The notes beneath the pieces were generated by a model, which had not been told where the DNA came from, did no database searches, and saw only the letters and a program-made list of their open reading frames with translations. This document shows, piece by piece, positions 8,479 through 18,597 of a stretch of DNA of 64,000 nucleotides (its first letter is position 1; each line of letters opens with the position of its first letter). Origin of the DNA: Halopseudomonas pachastrellae (GTDB lineage: Bacteria > Pseudomonadota > Gammaproteobacteria > Pseudomonadales > Pseudomonadaceae); NCBI RefSeq assembly GCF_900114765.1, contig NZ_FOUD01000022.1:1-64000 (forward strand), in the 5' to 3' direction. The position numbers were made by a program, and so were the translations under genes.

Positions 8479-8500
8479 AGGGCCGCCGGTTGGCGGCCCT
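8479..8500 (-). terminator. Hairpin between lipA and its foldase gene
   Basis: AGGGCCGCC-AACC-GGCGGCCCT on the minus strand forms a perfect 9-bp stem in the lipA-foldase gap. It is followed by a broken T tract (CTTGCTTCTTTTC). It looks like a partial terminator that would let lipase be made in excess of its foldase. Confidence 0.6.
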
Positions 8501-8506
8501 GTCAGG

Positions 8507-9686
<1,180 letters not shown>

Positions 9687-10775
9687 TCAGGGCGCCTCGC
9701 CCAGGTAGGCACGCTGGATCAGACGCCATTCAGGCGACTCGGTCAGGCGCAGGATAGCTTCGTTGACCTCATCGCGCAGCGGGCTGCCGGTTGGCAGTGC
9801 CAGTGCATAGAGCTGCTGGTCGAACACGCCGGGCAGCAGGTCCAGCCGATCCTTGCCCAACTGCTGGTTGCGGTACTGTAGCAGCGGTCGGTCATAGACC
9901 ACGGCATCGCTTTCGCCGGTGCTGACTGCCTGCATGGCGCTGTGCAGGTCGGGGTATTCCTGCGAGATGATGCGCTGCTCCTGCAGATATTGCGCACTGG
10001 CGGTTCCGGCGATGGTTGCCACGGTGTTGCCGGGCAGATCCTGCGGGCCGTTGATCTGGTACTGCAGGTTACTGACGGTCAGTGAGCTGGTGATGGCGGC
10101 GGTGAAGCTGGCTACCATGATCAAGCCGGCGAACATCCACACCAACGCCAGCAGCCGGCCCGCCAGGGTGACCGGCGCCTTGTCGCCGTAACCGACGGTG
10201 GTCATGGTCACTGCCGCCCACCAGAAGCCGGCGCCAATCCCTTCGGCGTTACTGCCGCCAAACTGCTCGGCGTTGCGCCGGCGCTCCAGCAGCCAGAGTG
10301 CAAAGCCAACACCCAGCAACAACAGCGCCAGCGCGCCAATGACGCTGAGAAAGCCCCAGCTGAACAGAGCCTTGAGGCTCTGCAGCAGTCCCTGCTTGGG
10401 TGAGTGCGGCACGCCGATGGAGAGTCCGGTCTGGTAGAACGGGTGGCTGAAGTCGAATACCGCCTCGCGTTCAGAGGTCATGGTTAGGGCGCCAACCACC
10501 ACATCCACCTCACCCCGTTCGACGGCCTCCAGCAAGTCTGAAAACGGCATGACCTGCCACTCGTACGCCCAGCCCTGGCGATCGGCGATGGCGCGCCACA
10601 GGTCGATGCTGATGCCCTCCCAGCCGCCCTTGCCATCGGCGATAACAAAGGGCGGCACCTCGGTGATGCCGACGCGCAGAGGGGAGGTGGACGTGTCGCT
10701 GGTTTGGGCGTGCACAAGGGGTGCGCTGCACAGGAGCAGGCAGAGCAGCAGGCGGGCAAAGGCAGGCAGAGACAT
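9687..10775 (-). CDS. Prokaryotic glutamate-receptor-like ligand-gated channel
   Basis: A 362-residue protein that joins a periplasmic amino-acid-binding domain to a potassium-channel pore. Order: signal peptide (to about 23), binding lobe 1 (LRVGITEVPPFVI, WEGISIDLWRAIA), membrane helix around 142-163, a pore loop with the selectivity filter TVGYGD at 193-198, a second helix (about 207-228), then binding lobe 2. This is the architecture of cyanobacterial GluR0. An alternative description is an ABC-type substrate-binding protein with an Ion_trans_2 insert, which is the same thing. The start at 10775 has AAGGAG; the frame runs on upstream but without such a site. Ligand and selectivity are inference. 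Confidence 0.88.
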   Translation of the reverse strand: MSLPAFARLLLCLLLCSAPLVHAQTSDTSTSPLRVGITEVPPFVIADGKGGWEGISIDLWRAIADRQGWAYEWQVMPFSDLLEAVERGEVDVVVGALTMTSEREAVFDFSHPFYQTGLSIGVPHSPKQGLLQSLKALFSWGFLSVIGALALLLLGVGFALWLLERRRNAEQFGGSNAEGIGAGFWWAAVTMTTVGYGDKAPVTLAGRLLALVWMFAGLIMVASFTAAITSSLTVSNLQYQINGPQDLPGNTVATIAGTASAQYLQEQRIISQEYPDLHSAMQAVSTGESDAVVYDRPLLQYRNQQLGKDRLDLLPGVFDQQLYALALPTGSPLRDEVNEAILRLTESPEWRLIQRAYLGEAP

Positions 10776-10966
10776 GGCAAACTCCTTTTTGATCTTCCGT
10801 TGAGGGTACCAAACTGAGCGTGCGGTGCCAGCGCAGGCGCTGAATAGTGCCCTGGCGGCACGTTTGGCTTGCTGCACAGTCCAGGCATTTGCCACAGGCG
10901 CAGGCCATAGGCTTCTGGTAGGCTGCTCGCACACCCAAGTTCACGGAGGCCCGACAGGGACAGTTG

Positions 10967-11434
10967 ATGTTGACTGGATATCTGGAAAGTTATGCGTTTT
11001 GGCTGCTGCTGGGGCTGGCGTTGTTGCTGTCGGAGTTTTTCTTCCCCGGTTTGATTGCGGTGTTTTTTGGTCTGGGCGCCTTGCTGGTTGGCGCCTTGAC
11101 GCTGGTTGGGCTGGTTGAAGGCCTGGCCTGGCAGGTGCTGTTGTTCTCGCTGTTCAGCGTGGGGACGCTCTGGCTGCTGCGCCGCCGCTTTCAGCGCTGG
11201 CTGCGCGGTGGCGAGTCCGACCTGGCTGTGCGCGACCCCGATGACGCCGGGTTGCTGGGCATGCGTGTGAGCGTGCTGACCGACTTTGTCGACGGCGTTG
11301 GCGATGTGCAGCTCAATGGCGCCAAATGGGACGCCGAGTCCAGCGAGCCGTTGACGCAGGGCCAGACTGCCTGGGTGGTGAGCCACTCCGGCATCGTGCT
11401 GCAGGTCAGCGCCACGCGCCCCAACGCTGATTGA
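10967..11434 (+). CDS. NfeD-like membrane protein
   Basis: A 155-residue protein of the short NfeD class: two to three membrane segments in the first half (WLLLGLALLLSEFFFPGLIAV and WQVLLFSLFSVG) and a C-terminal OB-fold with VDGVGDVQLNGAKWDAES and the closing hydrophobic strands. Such proteins act beside SPFH proteins in membrane microdomains; the SPFH gene follows after 31 bases, so the two form an operon. The ATG at 10967 follows a TTG that could also be read; the ATG is preferred. Confidence 0.87.
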   Translation: MLTGYLESYAFWLLLGLALLLSEFFFPGLIAVFFGLGALLVGALTLVGLVEGLAWQVLLFSLFSVGTLWLLRRRFQRWLRGGESDLAVRDPDDAGLLGMRVSVLTDFVDGVGDVQLNGAKWDAESSEPLTQGQTAWVVSHSGIVLQVSATRPNAD

Positions 11435-11465
11435 AACCTTCCATCCTCTGAACGGAATTTTACCC

Positions 11466-12386
11466 ATGGAAATCGCTACTATTTTATCCCTTGGCTTTCT
11501 GGCGCTGGTCATTGTTGCCCTGGCCAAGACCGCGCGTATCGTGCCGCAGCGCTCGGCCTTTATCATCGAACGTCTGGGCAAGTATGCGAAAACCCTGGAC
11601 GCCGGCTTTCACATCCTGATCCCCTTTGTTGATCGTGTGGCCTACAAGCACACCTTGAAGGAAGAGGCGATCGACGTGCCCAGCCAGGCCTGTGTGACCC
11701 GCGACAACATCCAGGTGGTGGTCGATGGTGTGCTTTACCTGCAGGTGGTTGACCCCAAACTGGCCAGCTATGGCATCAACGATTACCGCTACGCGTCCAT
11801 GCAGCTGGCGCAGACCACCCTGCGTTCGGTGGTCGGCAAGATCGATCTGGACAAGACCTTCGAGGAACGTGAAACCATCAACGTGCAGGTGGTTGAAGCG
11901 CTGGATGAAGCCGCCAAGCCCTGGGGTGTGAAGGTGCTGCGTTACGAGATCGCCGACATCGAGCTGCCGGCGACCATCCTTGATGCGCTGGAGAAGCAGA
12001 TGCGCGCCGAGCGGGAACGTCGGGCGGTGGTCGCCCAGTCCGAGGGTGAACGTGAAGCCAAGATCAACGTGTCCGAAGGTCAGAAGCAGGAAACCATCAA
12101 CCTGTCTGAAGCAGACAAGCAGCGCCAGATCAACGAAGCCGAAGGTAAAGCGCGCGAGATTGAGCTGATCGCCACCGCAACCGCAGAAGGTCTGCGCCGC
12201 GTTGCCGAGGCGATCAACACCCAGGGTGGTCAGGAAGCGGTATCGCTGCGCGTTGCCGAGCAGTACGTGAAAGAGTTCGGCAAACTCGCGCAGACCAATA
12301 ACACGATGATCCTGCCGGCAGAACTGAGCAACATCGGCTCGGCCGTCGCCGCGATCACCAAGACGCTGGAAACGGCTCGGAAGTAA
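11466..12386 (+). CDS. qmcA: SPFH/band-7 (stomatin-like) membrane protein
   Basis: A 306-residue SPFH protein of the QmcA/stomatin type. One N-terminal membrane helix (IATILSLGFLALVIVALAK) is followed by the band-7 domain (RIVPQRSAFIIERLGKYAKTL, GFHILIPFVDRVAYKHTLKE, EEAIDVPSQACVTRDNIQV) and a charged helical region rich in Glu/Arg/Ala (about 180-255) that drives oligomerisation. It is probably a scaffold of membrane microdomains, acting with the NfeD-like protein upstream. A terminator follows within 30 bases. Confidence 0.92.
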   Translation: MEIATILSLGFLALVIVALAKTARIVPQRSAFIIERLGKYAKTLDAGFHILIPFVDRVAYKHTLKEEAIDVPSQACVTRDNIQVVVDGVLYLQVVDPKLASYGINDYRYASMQLAQTTLRSVVGKIDLDKTFEERETINVQVVEALDEAAKPWGVKVLRYEIADIELPATILDALEKQMRAERERRAVVAQSEGEREAKINVSEGQKQETINLSEADKQRQINEAEGKAREIELIATATAEGLRRVAEAINTQGGQEAVSLRVAEQYVKEFGKLAQTNNTMILPAELSNIGSAVAAITKTLETARK

Positions 12387-12415
12387 GCCGCAAGCGGCAA
12401 GCTTCAAGCTTCAAG

Positions 12416-12452
12416 AAAAAACCGCGCGGCGTTGAGTCGTGCGGTTTTTTTT
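12416..12452 (+). terminator. Terminator A after the SPFH gene
   Basis: AAAAAACCGC-GCGG spacer-GCGGTTTTTTTT forms a stem with an A run on one side and eight T on the other. It is a strong intrinsic terminator, usable on both strands. Confidence 0.85.
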
Positions 12453-12684
12453 CGGCCTCACGGTGGGGCCGGTTGTTGGCTCGGGGTTGTTAGGTTTTTT
12501 GAGTCACTGCTGACGTTGTCGGCGGTTGGAGAGCTGCAGCGGACGCTACATGTCGCGTCCCTACAGTTGGTTGCTGTTCAGGCTGCCACCGCTAAGTACT
12601 TGGCAACGGTCCTTCTCTTAAGCCAGCCATCCGCGCAAGCTCCTGGCTTTCAGCTTTCAGCTTTCAGCTTTCAGCTCCAAAACA

Positions 12685-12708
12685 AAACCCGGCACCAAGA
12701 CCGGGTTT
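12685..12708 (-). terminator. Terminator B after the RND pump gene
   Basis: AAACCCGG-CACCAAGA-CCGGGTTT is a perfect 8-bp stem. Read on the minus strand it follows the RND gene and leads into a short T-containing tract (TTTGGAGC). It is probably the RND operon terminator. Confidence 0.7.
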
Positions 12709-12739
12709 GCTTGTAGCTTGCCGCTTGAGGCTTGCAGCT

Positions 12740-12760
12740 GGCGGCCGCCTTAGGCGGCCG
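12740..12760. repeat. Perfect hairpin spanning the RND gene stop codon
   Basis: GCGGCCGCC-TTA-GGCGGCCGC is a 9-bp perfect inverted repeat whose loop is the stop codon of the RND gene (12750-12752). It encodes the terminal alanines and could stabilise the 3' end of the mRNA. Confidence 0.6.
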
Positions 12761-15700
12761 CTCGGCGCTCCTTCCACCCCTCCAGCATCGACAGCAGTGC
12801 CGGCACTACCAGCAGCACCAGCAGGGTCGAGAAGCCCAGGCCGAAGGCGATGGAGGTGGCCATGGGGATCAGGAACTGGGCTTGCAACGAGGTCTCGAAC
12901 AGCAGCGGCAGCAGGCCGCCGATGGTGGTCAGGGAGGTTAGCATGACCGCCCGCAGGCGCTGCACAACCGCCTCGTTCAGAGCCTCGTTGACCGCCAGGC
13001 CGCGTTTGCGCTGTTCCTGATAAAAGCTCACCAGAATGATCGAGTTGTTGACCACGATGCCGGACAGGCCGAACAGCCCGAACAGCGACAGGATGGTCAG
13101 GTTGAGCCCCATCACCCAGTGGCCGAGCAGGGCGCCGACCAGGGCCAGCGGAATCACCGACATGACGATCAGCGGCGTACTCCAGGAAGAGAACACCCAC
13201 ACCAGCACGGCGTACATCAGCAGCAGGCCGATGATCAGGCCGTCGCGCATGTCGGCCAGGGTTTCCTGCTGGTCGACCGAGCGCCCCTCAAAGCTGTAGC
13301 GCACGTTGTAGCGGCTGGCCAGCGCCGGCAGCTCCTGCGCGGCGGTTTTGAGCACCACACCGGCGGTGGTCTGGTTGTTGTCAATGTCGGCGGTGACGTC
13401 GGTAGCCAGTTGCGCATCGGCATGGCGCAGGGCGGAGAAGCCCTGATTGCTGGTAAAGGTGACCACCTGACGCAGCGGCACGAACCGGCCATCGTCAAGG
13501 CGAATGTTCAGGTCACCCAGGCTGGCCAGGCTTTCGCGCTCGGCGCGCGGCAGCTGCACGCGTACTTCGATCTCGTCGCGCTTGTCCTGATAGATCTGCG
13601 CCAGCCGGCCGTCGTAGGCCGCGCGCAGCTGGTTGCCGACGCTCTCGATGCTGAGCCCCAGCGCCTGCCCGTAGGGCGTCAGGCTGTAGACCAGCTGCTC
13701 GCGGCCCCAGGTCATGTCGTCGTCGGTGCTGACCACGCCTTCGATACCGGAGAGGATTACCGACAGCGCGTCGGCGGCATCCTTGAGCTGCTGCGGGTCG
13801 GAGCCGGTCAGGCGGATGTCGACATCCTTGCCGGGCGGGCCGCTCTGCTGCTCGGTGATGTTGATGCGGTCGATGCCGGGCGGTGCCTGAATACGCTTTT
13901 GCCACTCGCGGATAAAGGTCTTGTTGCGCACCTCGCGGTGATCCGGAGATACCAGCTCGACCATCATCGAGCCCAGGTTGTCGCCTTGGCGCGCAACGCC
14001 GTTGTCACCCAGTACCTCGCCCTCGCGGGTTACCGCGGTGAGGATCAGCTCGCCACCCAGCGCCGCTTCGGTCTCGCCCAGACTGTCCTCCAGCTCACGC
14101 ATGAAGGACACCATGCTGGCGCGCGGCGTGCCGGCAACAAAGTTGACGTTGGCGTACAGCACCTGCGGCTCGGGCGTGGGGAAGAAGCTGAAACCGATGC
14201 GACCGCTGCTGAGCAGGCCGATGGTGATGATCACGCTGACCAGGGCGCAGGCCAGGGTTGTGCCGCGGTTGGCCAGCGCGGCCTGCGACAGACTGCGAAA
14301 GCGGCCATCGCGAAAGCGGTTGAAGCCCGCGTCGAAACGGGCGCGGACGCTGTCCAGGCGGTTGCCGATGGCGGCCAGCCGGCCGGAGCGTTGCTTGCTT
14401 GGGCGAAAGGCCTCGCGCAGGTGGTGTGGCAACACCACAAAGCACTCCAGCAATGAGGCGATCAGTACGCAGATCATCACCGTGGGGATGTCGCCCAGAA
14501 TGTTGCCGAAAATACCGCCCACCATCAGCAGAGGCATGAAGGCGGCGATGGTGGTCAGCGAAGAGGCTACCACCGGCCAGAGCATACGTTTGGCGGCGCC
14601 TTCCGAGGCGCGTTCGGAGGCTTCGCCGCTGCGGTGGTGAGCGTCGGCGTCTTCGCCGACCACAATGGCGTCGTCGACGATCACCCCGAGGGCCATGATC
14701 AGGGCAAACAGCGAGATCATGTTGATCGAGCCACCGATCACCCAGAACACGGCCATGGCGGCGAGGAAGGCGGTGGGAATGCCGACCGCGACCCAGAGTG
14801 CCACTCGCGCCGGCAGGAATAGATAGAGCAGGATCAGCACCAGTATCAGACCGCTCAGGCCGTTGTTGACCAGCAGGCGGATGCGGTCGTCGATCAGTTG
14901 CCAGGCCTGGTCATAGGCGTGAATCTGCAGCTGCGGCGGCAGGGTGGGGCGGATCTCCTGCAGCCAGTCGTTGAGAATTTTGGCCGACTCCAGCGAGTCG
15001 CCGTCTTCACTGCGCTCAAGTTGCAGCTCGACAGCGGGGTAGCCGTCATAGCGCAGCAGCACCTGGTTGCGCCGTGGCTCCTGGCGAATATCGGCGATAT
15101 CGCCGAGTCGCAGATGGCTGTCACCCTCCGGTTGCAGGGCGATGCTGCCAAAGGCCTGCGGGTCGCGGCGCTGCTCGATGGCGCGCAATTCGCGCGCCGA
15201 GTCCATCTCGCCGGCCTGACCGGCCGGCAGGTCGCGCGACTCTGCGTTGATGCGCGTGGCCAGCTGATCCAGCGACATGCCCAGACGGCGCAGCTCGGCG
15301 TTGGGGACTTCGATGCTGATCTGCTGCTCGGGCACGCCGTTGATGACGATGCGGTCGACGCCATGGTTGAGCAGGTCGTCTTCCATGCGGTTGGCGATGC
15401 TGCGCAGCTCGTGCGGCTCGAACGGCCCGTACAGCAGCAGGTTGGCAATCGGGTCGTAGCGGGCAACCCGAACGACCTCGGGCTTCTCGGCCGCTGCCGG
15501 CAGGTTGCGGAACTCATCGACCTGCTGGCGCGCGTCATCCAGCGCGACAATCGGGTCGGTGCCCTCGCGGAACTCCAGGGTGATGCTGGAGACGCCCTGG
15601 GCCGAAGTCGAGGTCATGTTCTTCAGGTTCTGGATGCTGCGCAGGCGCTGCTCCAGCGGAATGGTGATGGCCTGCTCGACGTCTTCGGCGGCGGCGCCGT

Positions 15701-15863
15701 TCCAGACCACCTGCACGGTGACAAAGTCCAGCGCAAAGGTCGGGAAGAACTGGATGTTCATGCGCGACAGGCCGATTACGCCGCCCATCAGCATGACCAG
15801 CATCAGCAGGTTGGCGGCGACCTTGTGGCGAACAAAGAAACCCAGCGCTCCGGCATTGCTCAT
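12750..15863 (-). CDS. RND efflux transporter permease
   Basis: A 1037-residue inner-membrane pump of the RND superfamily (AcrB-like, about 12 membrane helices, two large periplasmic loops). It starts with FFVRHKVAANLLMLVMLMGGVIG, and has the TM4 proton-relay aspartates in LGVIVDDAIVVGEDAD. The C-terminal half has GLFGLSGIVVNNSIILVSF, where AcrB has a lysine instead of the Asn pair, as in many pumps of the HAE-related branch. Length is usual. Start overlaps the adaptor stop by 4 bases (ATGA), so both are translated together. The outer-membrane channel is not encoded nearby, so TolC/OprM-type partners must come from elsewhere. Substrates are unknown. Confidence 0.93.
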   Translation of the reverse strand: MSNAGALGFFVRHKVAANLLMLVMLMGGVIGLSRMNIQFFPTFALDFVTVQVVWNGAAAEDVEQAITIPLEQRLRSIQNLKNMTSTSAQGVSSITLEFREGTDPIVALDDARQQVDEFRNLPAAAEKPEVVRVARYDPIANLLLYGPFEPHELRSIANRMEDDLLNHGVDRIVINGVPEQQISIEVPNAELRRLGMSLDQLATRINAESRDLPAGQAGEMDSARELRAIEQRRDPQAFGSIALQPEGDSHLRLGDIADIRQEPRRNQVLLRYDGYPAVELQLERSEDGDSLESAKILNDWLQEIRPTLPPQLQIHAYDQAWQLIDDRIRLLVNNGLSGLILVLILLYLFLPARVALWVAVGIPTAFLAAMAVFWVIGGSINMISLFALIMALGVIVDDAIVVGEDADAHHRSGEASERASEGAAKRMLWPVVASSLTTIAAFMPLLMVGGIFGNILGDIPTVMICVLIASLLECFVVLPHHLREAFRPSKQRSGRLAAIGNRLDSVRARFDAGFNRFRDGRFRSLSQAALANRGTTLACALVSVIITIGLLSSGRIGFSFFPTPEPQVLYANVNFVAGTPRASMVSFMRELEDSLGETEAALGGELILTAVTREGEVLGDNGVARQGDNLGSMMVELVSPDHREVRNKTFIREWQKRIQAPPGIDRINITEQQSGPPGKDVDIRLTGSDPQQLKDAADALSVILSGIEGVVSTDDDMTWGREQLVYSLTPYGQALGLSIESVGNQLRAAYDGRLAQIYQDKRDEIEVRVQLPRAERESLASLGDLNIRLDDGRFVPLRQVVTFTSNQGFSALRHADAQLATDVTADIDNNQTTAGVVLKTAAQELPALASRYNVRYSFEGRSVDQQETLADMRDGLIIGLLLMYAVLVWVFSSWSTPLIVMSVIPLALVGALLGHWVMGLNLTILSLFGLFGLSGIVVNNSIILVSFYQEQRKRGLAVNEALNEAVVQRLRAVMLTSLTTIGGLLPLLFETSLQAQFLIPMATSIAFGLGFSTLLVLLVVPALLSMLEGWKERRAAA

Positions 15864-17104
15864 TGCGCCGGCTCCGCTGCCGGTTCATCCATATCCACTT
15901 TCAGTCCGGACATGGCGTTGGGCAGGTGCGTGGTGACGATGGGCATGCCGCTTTGCAGCCCCTGTGAGCGCACCAGTACCCGGCTGTTGCCCTGCTCGTC
16001 CAGTGTTTCGCCAACACGCTCTACGGCAATGGCCCGCAGGCGGTCGTCTTCCACGGTGTAGACCGTGTTGTTGCCGTACAGCGCGCTGTAGGGCAGTGCC
16101 ACGCTGTCGTTGCGGCTTGGCCGCGCGACGCTGACTGCCATCAGGTTGCCCAGGCGCAGGTCGGCACGCGGGTTATCGACCCGAAACAGTGCCTCGATAC
16201 CGCTGGCGTCGGCCTGGCCAGCAATGCGGGTCAGGGTCAGTTGTAACGGTGGCTGCACATCCAGACTGCGGGCTTCGAGCTGCTGGCCTTCGCCCAGGGC
16301 GTTGATGAAGTCCTGGCTGTGAACCTGCGGCACCAGGGCGCGCAGCTCCATGCCTTCAAGCGGGTAAAAGTCCAGCAGCGCGGCGTTGGCGTTGACCTGA
16401 TCGCCGACCGCAACCTGCACGCTGCCCACCATGCCGTCAAAGGGCGCCACAAAGCGGCTGCGTTCGGCATCACGCAGCGTGCTTTGCAGTGCTGCCTCGG
16501 CGCGCTCCACGCGGGCTTGCTGGGCGGCCAGGCGCGCCGGGTGTGAGGTCAGGCTGCGTTGGCGGTTGGCGACGGTCAGTGCGGCGCGGTCCAGCGCGTC
16601 TTGGGCGTTGTCCAGTTCGACGGCGGGGACCATCTGGCGCTCGACCAGTTGCTGCATGCGTTCCAGCGATTTGCGGGCGTTCTCTTCCAGCCGCTGTTCC
16701 ATGCGCAGGGCCTGGCGATCTGCATCGTTAGCCAGCCTTTCGCTGTCCAGCTGGGCCTTGGCGTCGGCCAGCTCGGCGCGGGCCTGGGCAATACGCGGTT
16801 TGATGTCAGCGTCGTCCAGGGCAATCAGTAGTTCACCTTGGGCGACGCTGGCACCATCGTTGGCCGGCAATTCGGCGATGCGACCGGACAGCGGTGCTAC
16901 GACTGTGAATCGGCGGGGCGATTCAAGCTGGCCATAGAGCGTCAGTCGCGGCTGAAAGGCGTCAGGGCTGATGGTTTCGGTGGCGACGCGCCAGGCGCGC
17001 TCCTGGTTGCCGACCGGTTCAGGCTGGTCGCGGGTGACACGCAGGATGATGAAAACAATGATCCCGATCAGCACGATGATCACGGGCGTAAGACGTTTAC
17101 GCAT
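15860..17104 (-). CDS. RND pump periplasmic adaptor (membrane fusion protein)
   Basis: A 414-residue adaptor that links the RND permease to an outer-membrane channel. One N-terminal membrane helix (PVIIVLIGIIVFIILR) anchors it. Then come the half-lipoyl motif (VVAPLSGRIAELPANDGASVAQGELLIAL), a long coiled-coil hairpin (about 100-215, Ala/Glu/Arg rich), the second half-lipoyl (SRFVAPFDGMVGSVQVAVGDQV) and beta-barrel/MP domains. The start ATG has AGAAGGA immediately upstream. It is the first gene of the two-gene pump operon. Confidence 0.92.
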   Translation of the reverse strand: MRKRLTPVIIVLIGIIVFIILRVTRDQPEPVGNQERAWRVATETISPDAFQPRLTLYGQLESPRRFTVVAPLSGRIAELPANDGASVAQGELLIALDDADIKPRIAQARAELADAKAQLDSERLANDADRQALRMEQRLEENARKSLERMQQLVERQMVPAVELDNAQDALDRAALTVANRQRSLTSHPARLAAQQARVERAEAALQSTLRDAERSRFVAPFDGMVGSVQVAVGDQVNANAALLDFYPLEGMELRALVPQVHSQDFINALGEGQQLEARSLDVQPPLQLTLTRIAGQADASGIEALFRVDNPRADLRLGNLMAVSVARPSRNDSVALPYSALYGNNTVYTVEDDRLRAIAVERVGETLDEQGNSRVLVRSQGLQSGMPIVTTHLPNAMSGLKVDMDEPAAEPAQ

Positions 17105-17218
17105 TCCTTCTCTCTTGTTCTTTCCTGCGGGCGTAAGGGTCTCTCTGTATAGCGTGTGACGGCGATGGTCGCAATAGCGCTGAGTGTCGCGGCAGTGTCC
17201 TTGCGGACACTGCGCAGA

Positions 17219-18310
17219 TCAGTGACTGCTGCCGATCTCCCGTTCGAGGCGGTCGAGCTGCTGGGCGACTTGGACACTGGCCTGTTCCATGTCCAGGAGC
17301 AGCCGGTGCAGCCTGTCATTGTCACCCTTGAGAGCGGCGTCGCGCGCCTGCAGACCGCATTCATGTACCTGGCGATGCACGTTTTCCAGCTGACGATATG
17401 CCGGCAGGTGGCTGTACAGGTCAGCTCCCTGGCCACGGTAATACCATTGCCCCAGGCGGCATTCGTGGTGATCGGTGAGTGATTGGCTCAGGTTGCCGGC
17501 GGCGATGCGCTGGTATAGATCCATCTTCCAGACCACATGATCGAGCTTAACGGTCGACAGAAAGCTGCGCGTGGCAGAGCTGTTGATCACCTGCTTCATC
17601 CGGTCGGCATGGTCGATGACCTGATGGGTTACCTGATCAATCTGCTGGGCAGAGGCGGCGATTTCCAGGCTGCTCTGCATGGATTCCTCAGCCATGCCGG
17701 ACAGGGTCTGGCTCTTTTCCATTACCTGGGTTACCAGAACCTCAATGTTTTCGCTGGCGTGCTGGGCCTTCTCGGCGAGACTGCGTACCTCATCGGCTAC
17801 CACGGCAAAACCGCGACCCACTTCGCCGGCTCGTGCCGCCTCAATGGCCGCATTCAGGGCCAGCAGGCTGGTCTGTTTGGAGATGTCCTGGATGACGGCA
17901 ATGAAGGCACGAATGCGGCCGGCGGTTTCGTCAAGGCTGCTGGCAGACTCGGCATTGCGTTCGGCATGATTGCCGACCGTGTCGGAGCGTGCCTGCAGGC
18001 TGCGCACCGCCTGCTGGGTCTGGGCGAAGATCTCGCTCAGCGCGGTCAGGGTCTGTTGCTCATCCATCAGACGGCTCGCTGCGCTGGCCACCGATTCGCG
18101 CACATCCTGGACCAGATGATCCCCCATTTCCCGGCAACCGAGCAGCTTCTGGGACAGGGTCTGCTCGCTCTCGGCAATGCCGATACGCGCATCGAACTGC
18201 CGTTGTCGTTCGTCCAGTTGTGCCGTCAGGGTGCCGAGTTGCTCCTGCAGTTGCCGGTTCAGTTCTTGGGATTGTTGCAGCTCTGCGCGTAATTGACGGC
18301 TTTTGAACAC
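17219..18310 (-). CDS. Soluble chemoreceptor with C-terminal zinc-binding (CZB) domain
   Basis: A 363-residue cytoplasmic methyl-accepting chemotaxis protein. There is no membrane segment; the first 60 residues are a Gln/Glu coiled coil. The signalling hairpin tip is [35 protein letters not shown]. The C-terminus is a CZB domain, with ligands visible in [23 protein letters not shown] and [12 protein letters not shown] (a 3-His/1-Cys zinc site). Known members sense zinc or hypochlorite, so a redox or metal cue is likely. The start codon is GTG with CAGGAG at the right distance. It is a single-gene unit, divergent from the acyl-CoA ligase. Confidence 0.92.
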   Translation of the reverse strand: MFKSRQLRAELQQSQELNRQLQEQLGTLTAQLDERQRQFDARIGIAESEQTLSQKLLGCREMGDHLVQDVRESVASAASRLMDEQQTLTALSEIFAQTQQAVRSLQARSDTVGNHAERNAESASSLDETAGRIRAFIAVIQDISKQTSLLALNAAIEAARAGEVGRGFAVVADEVRSLAEKAQHASENIEVLVTQVMEKSQTLSGMAEESMQSSLEIAASAQQIDQVTHQVIDHADRMKQVINSSATRSFLSTVKLDHVVWKMDLYQRIAAGNLSQSLTDHHECRLGQWYYRGQGADLYSHLPAYRQLENVHRQVHECGLQARDAALKGDNDRLHRLLLDMEQASVQVAQQLDRLEREIGSSH

Positions 18311-18597
18311 GGTTTGCTCCTGGATGGGCAGGGAGGGGTATAGGGACGATACTGTTATCGGGCCGACTCGGACTTGCTATCGGCCGAGTAACATCAAACT
18401 GTAATGATGCGTTGATTCGACTGGCAGATTATTGATTTGCGGCAGGATTTGCCTTGTCGCTCAGCGTTGGCAGCGGCTATGGCCCGACATATCCGCAGTC
18501 GATCAAGCTTCACCGGAGCACGGCACAGCGACTAGGGTTGGGAAAACAAAAAGCGTCCCGCGCCAAAGCCGCCCGGGCAGACAATGGAGAGCATGCT
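18311..18597. promoter_or_regulatory. Divergent region between CZB chemoreceptor and acyl-CoA ligase
   Basis: This 287-base region holds the promoters of two divergent genes. It is moderately AT-rich near 18340-18440. A reading frame extends the ligase upstream to a TTG at 18454 but it has low similarity to the family. No defined promoter motif could be assigned. Confidence 0.4.

Larger units (their letters stand above)
12387..12749. repeat. Convergent intergenic region, two terminators bracketed by 7-bp repeats
   Basis: This 363-base gap lies between the convergent SPFH and RND genes. From left to right: heptads of the form CAAGCnn (12386-12415), terminator A (12416-12452), an unremarkable AT-poor spacer, four copies of the heptad GCTTTCA (about 12646-12676), terminator B (12685-12708), and inverted heptads TAGCTTG/CCGCTTG/AGGCTTG (12709-12739). 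No credible gene lies here. Confidence 0.75.

Noticed and set aside
12432-12716. A 94-residue frame in the terminator gap
   Set aside because: It runs through two terminators and the heptads; no ribosome site and no similarity signs.
18454-18597. N-terminal extension of the acyl-CoA ligase to a TTG
   Set aside because: The added 48 residues are not typical for the family, while GTG 18598 has a GGAGAG ribosome site.
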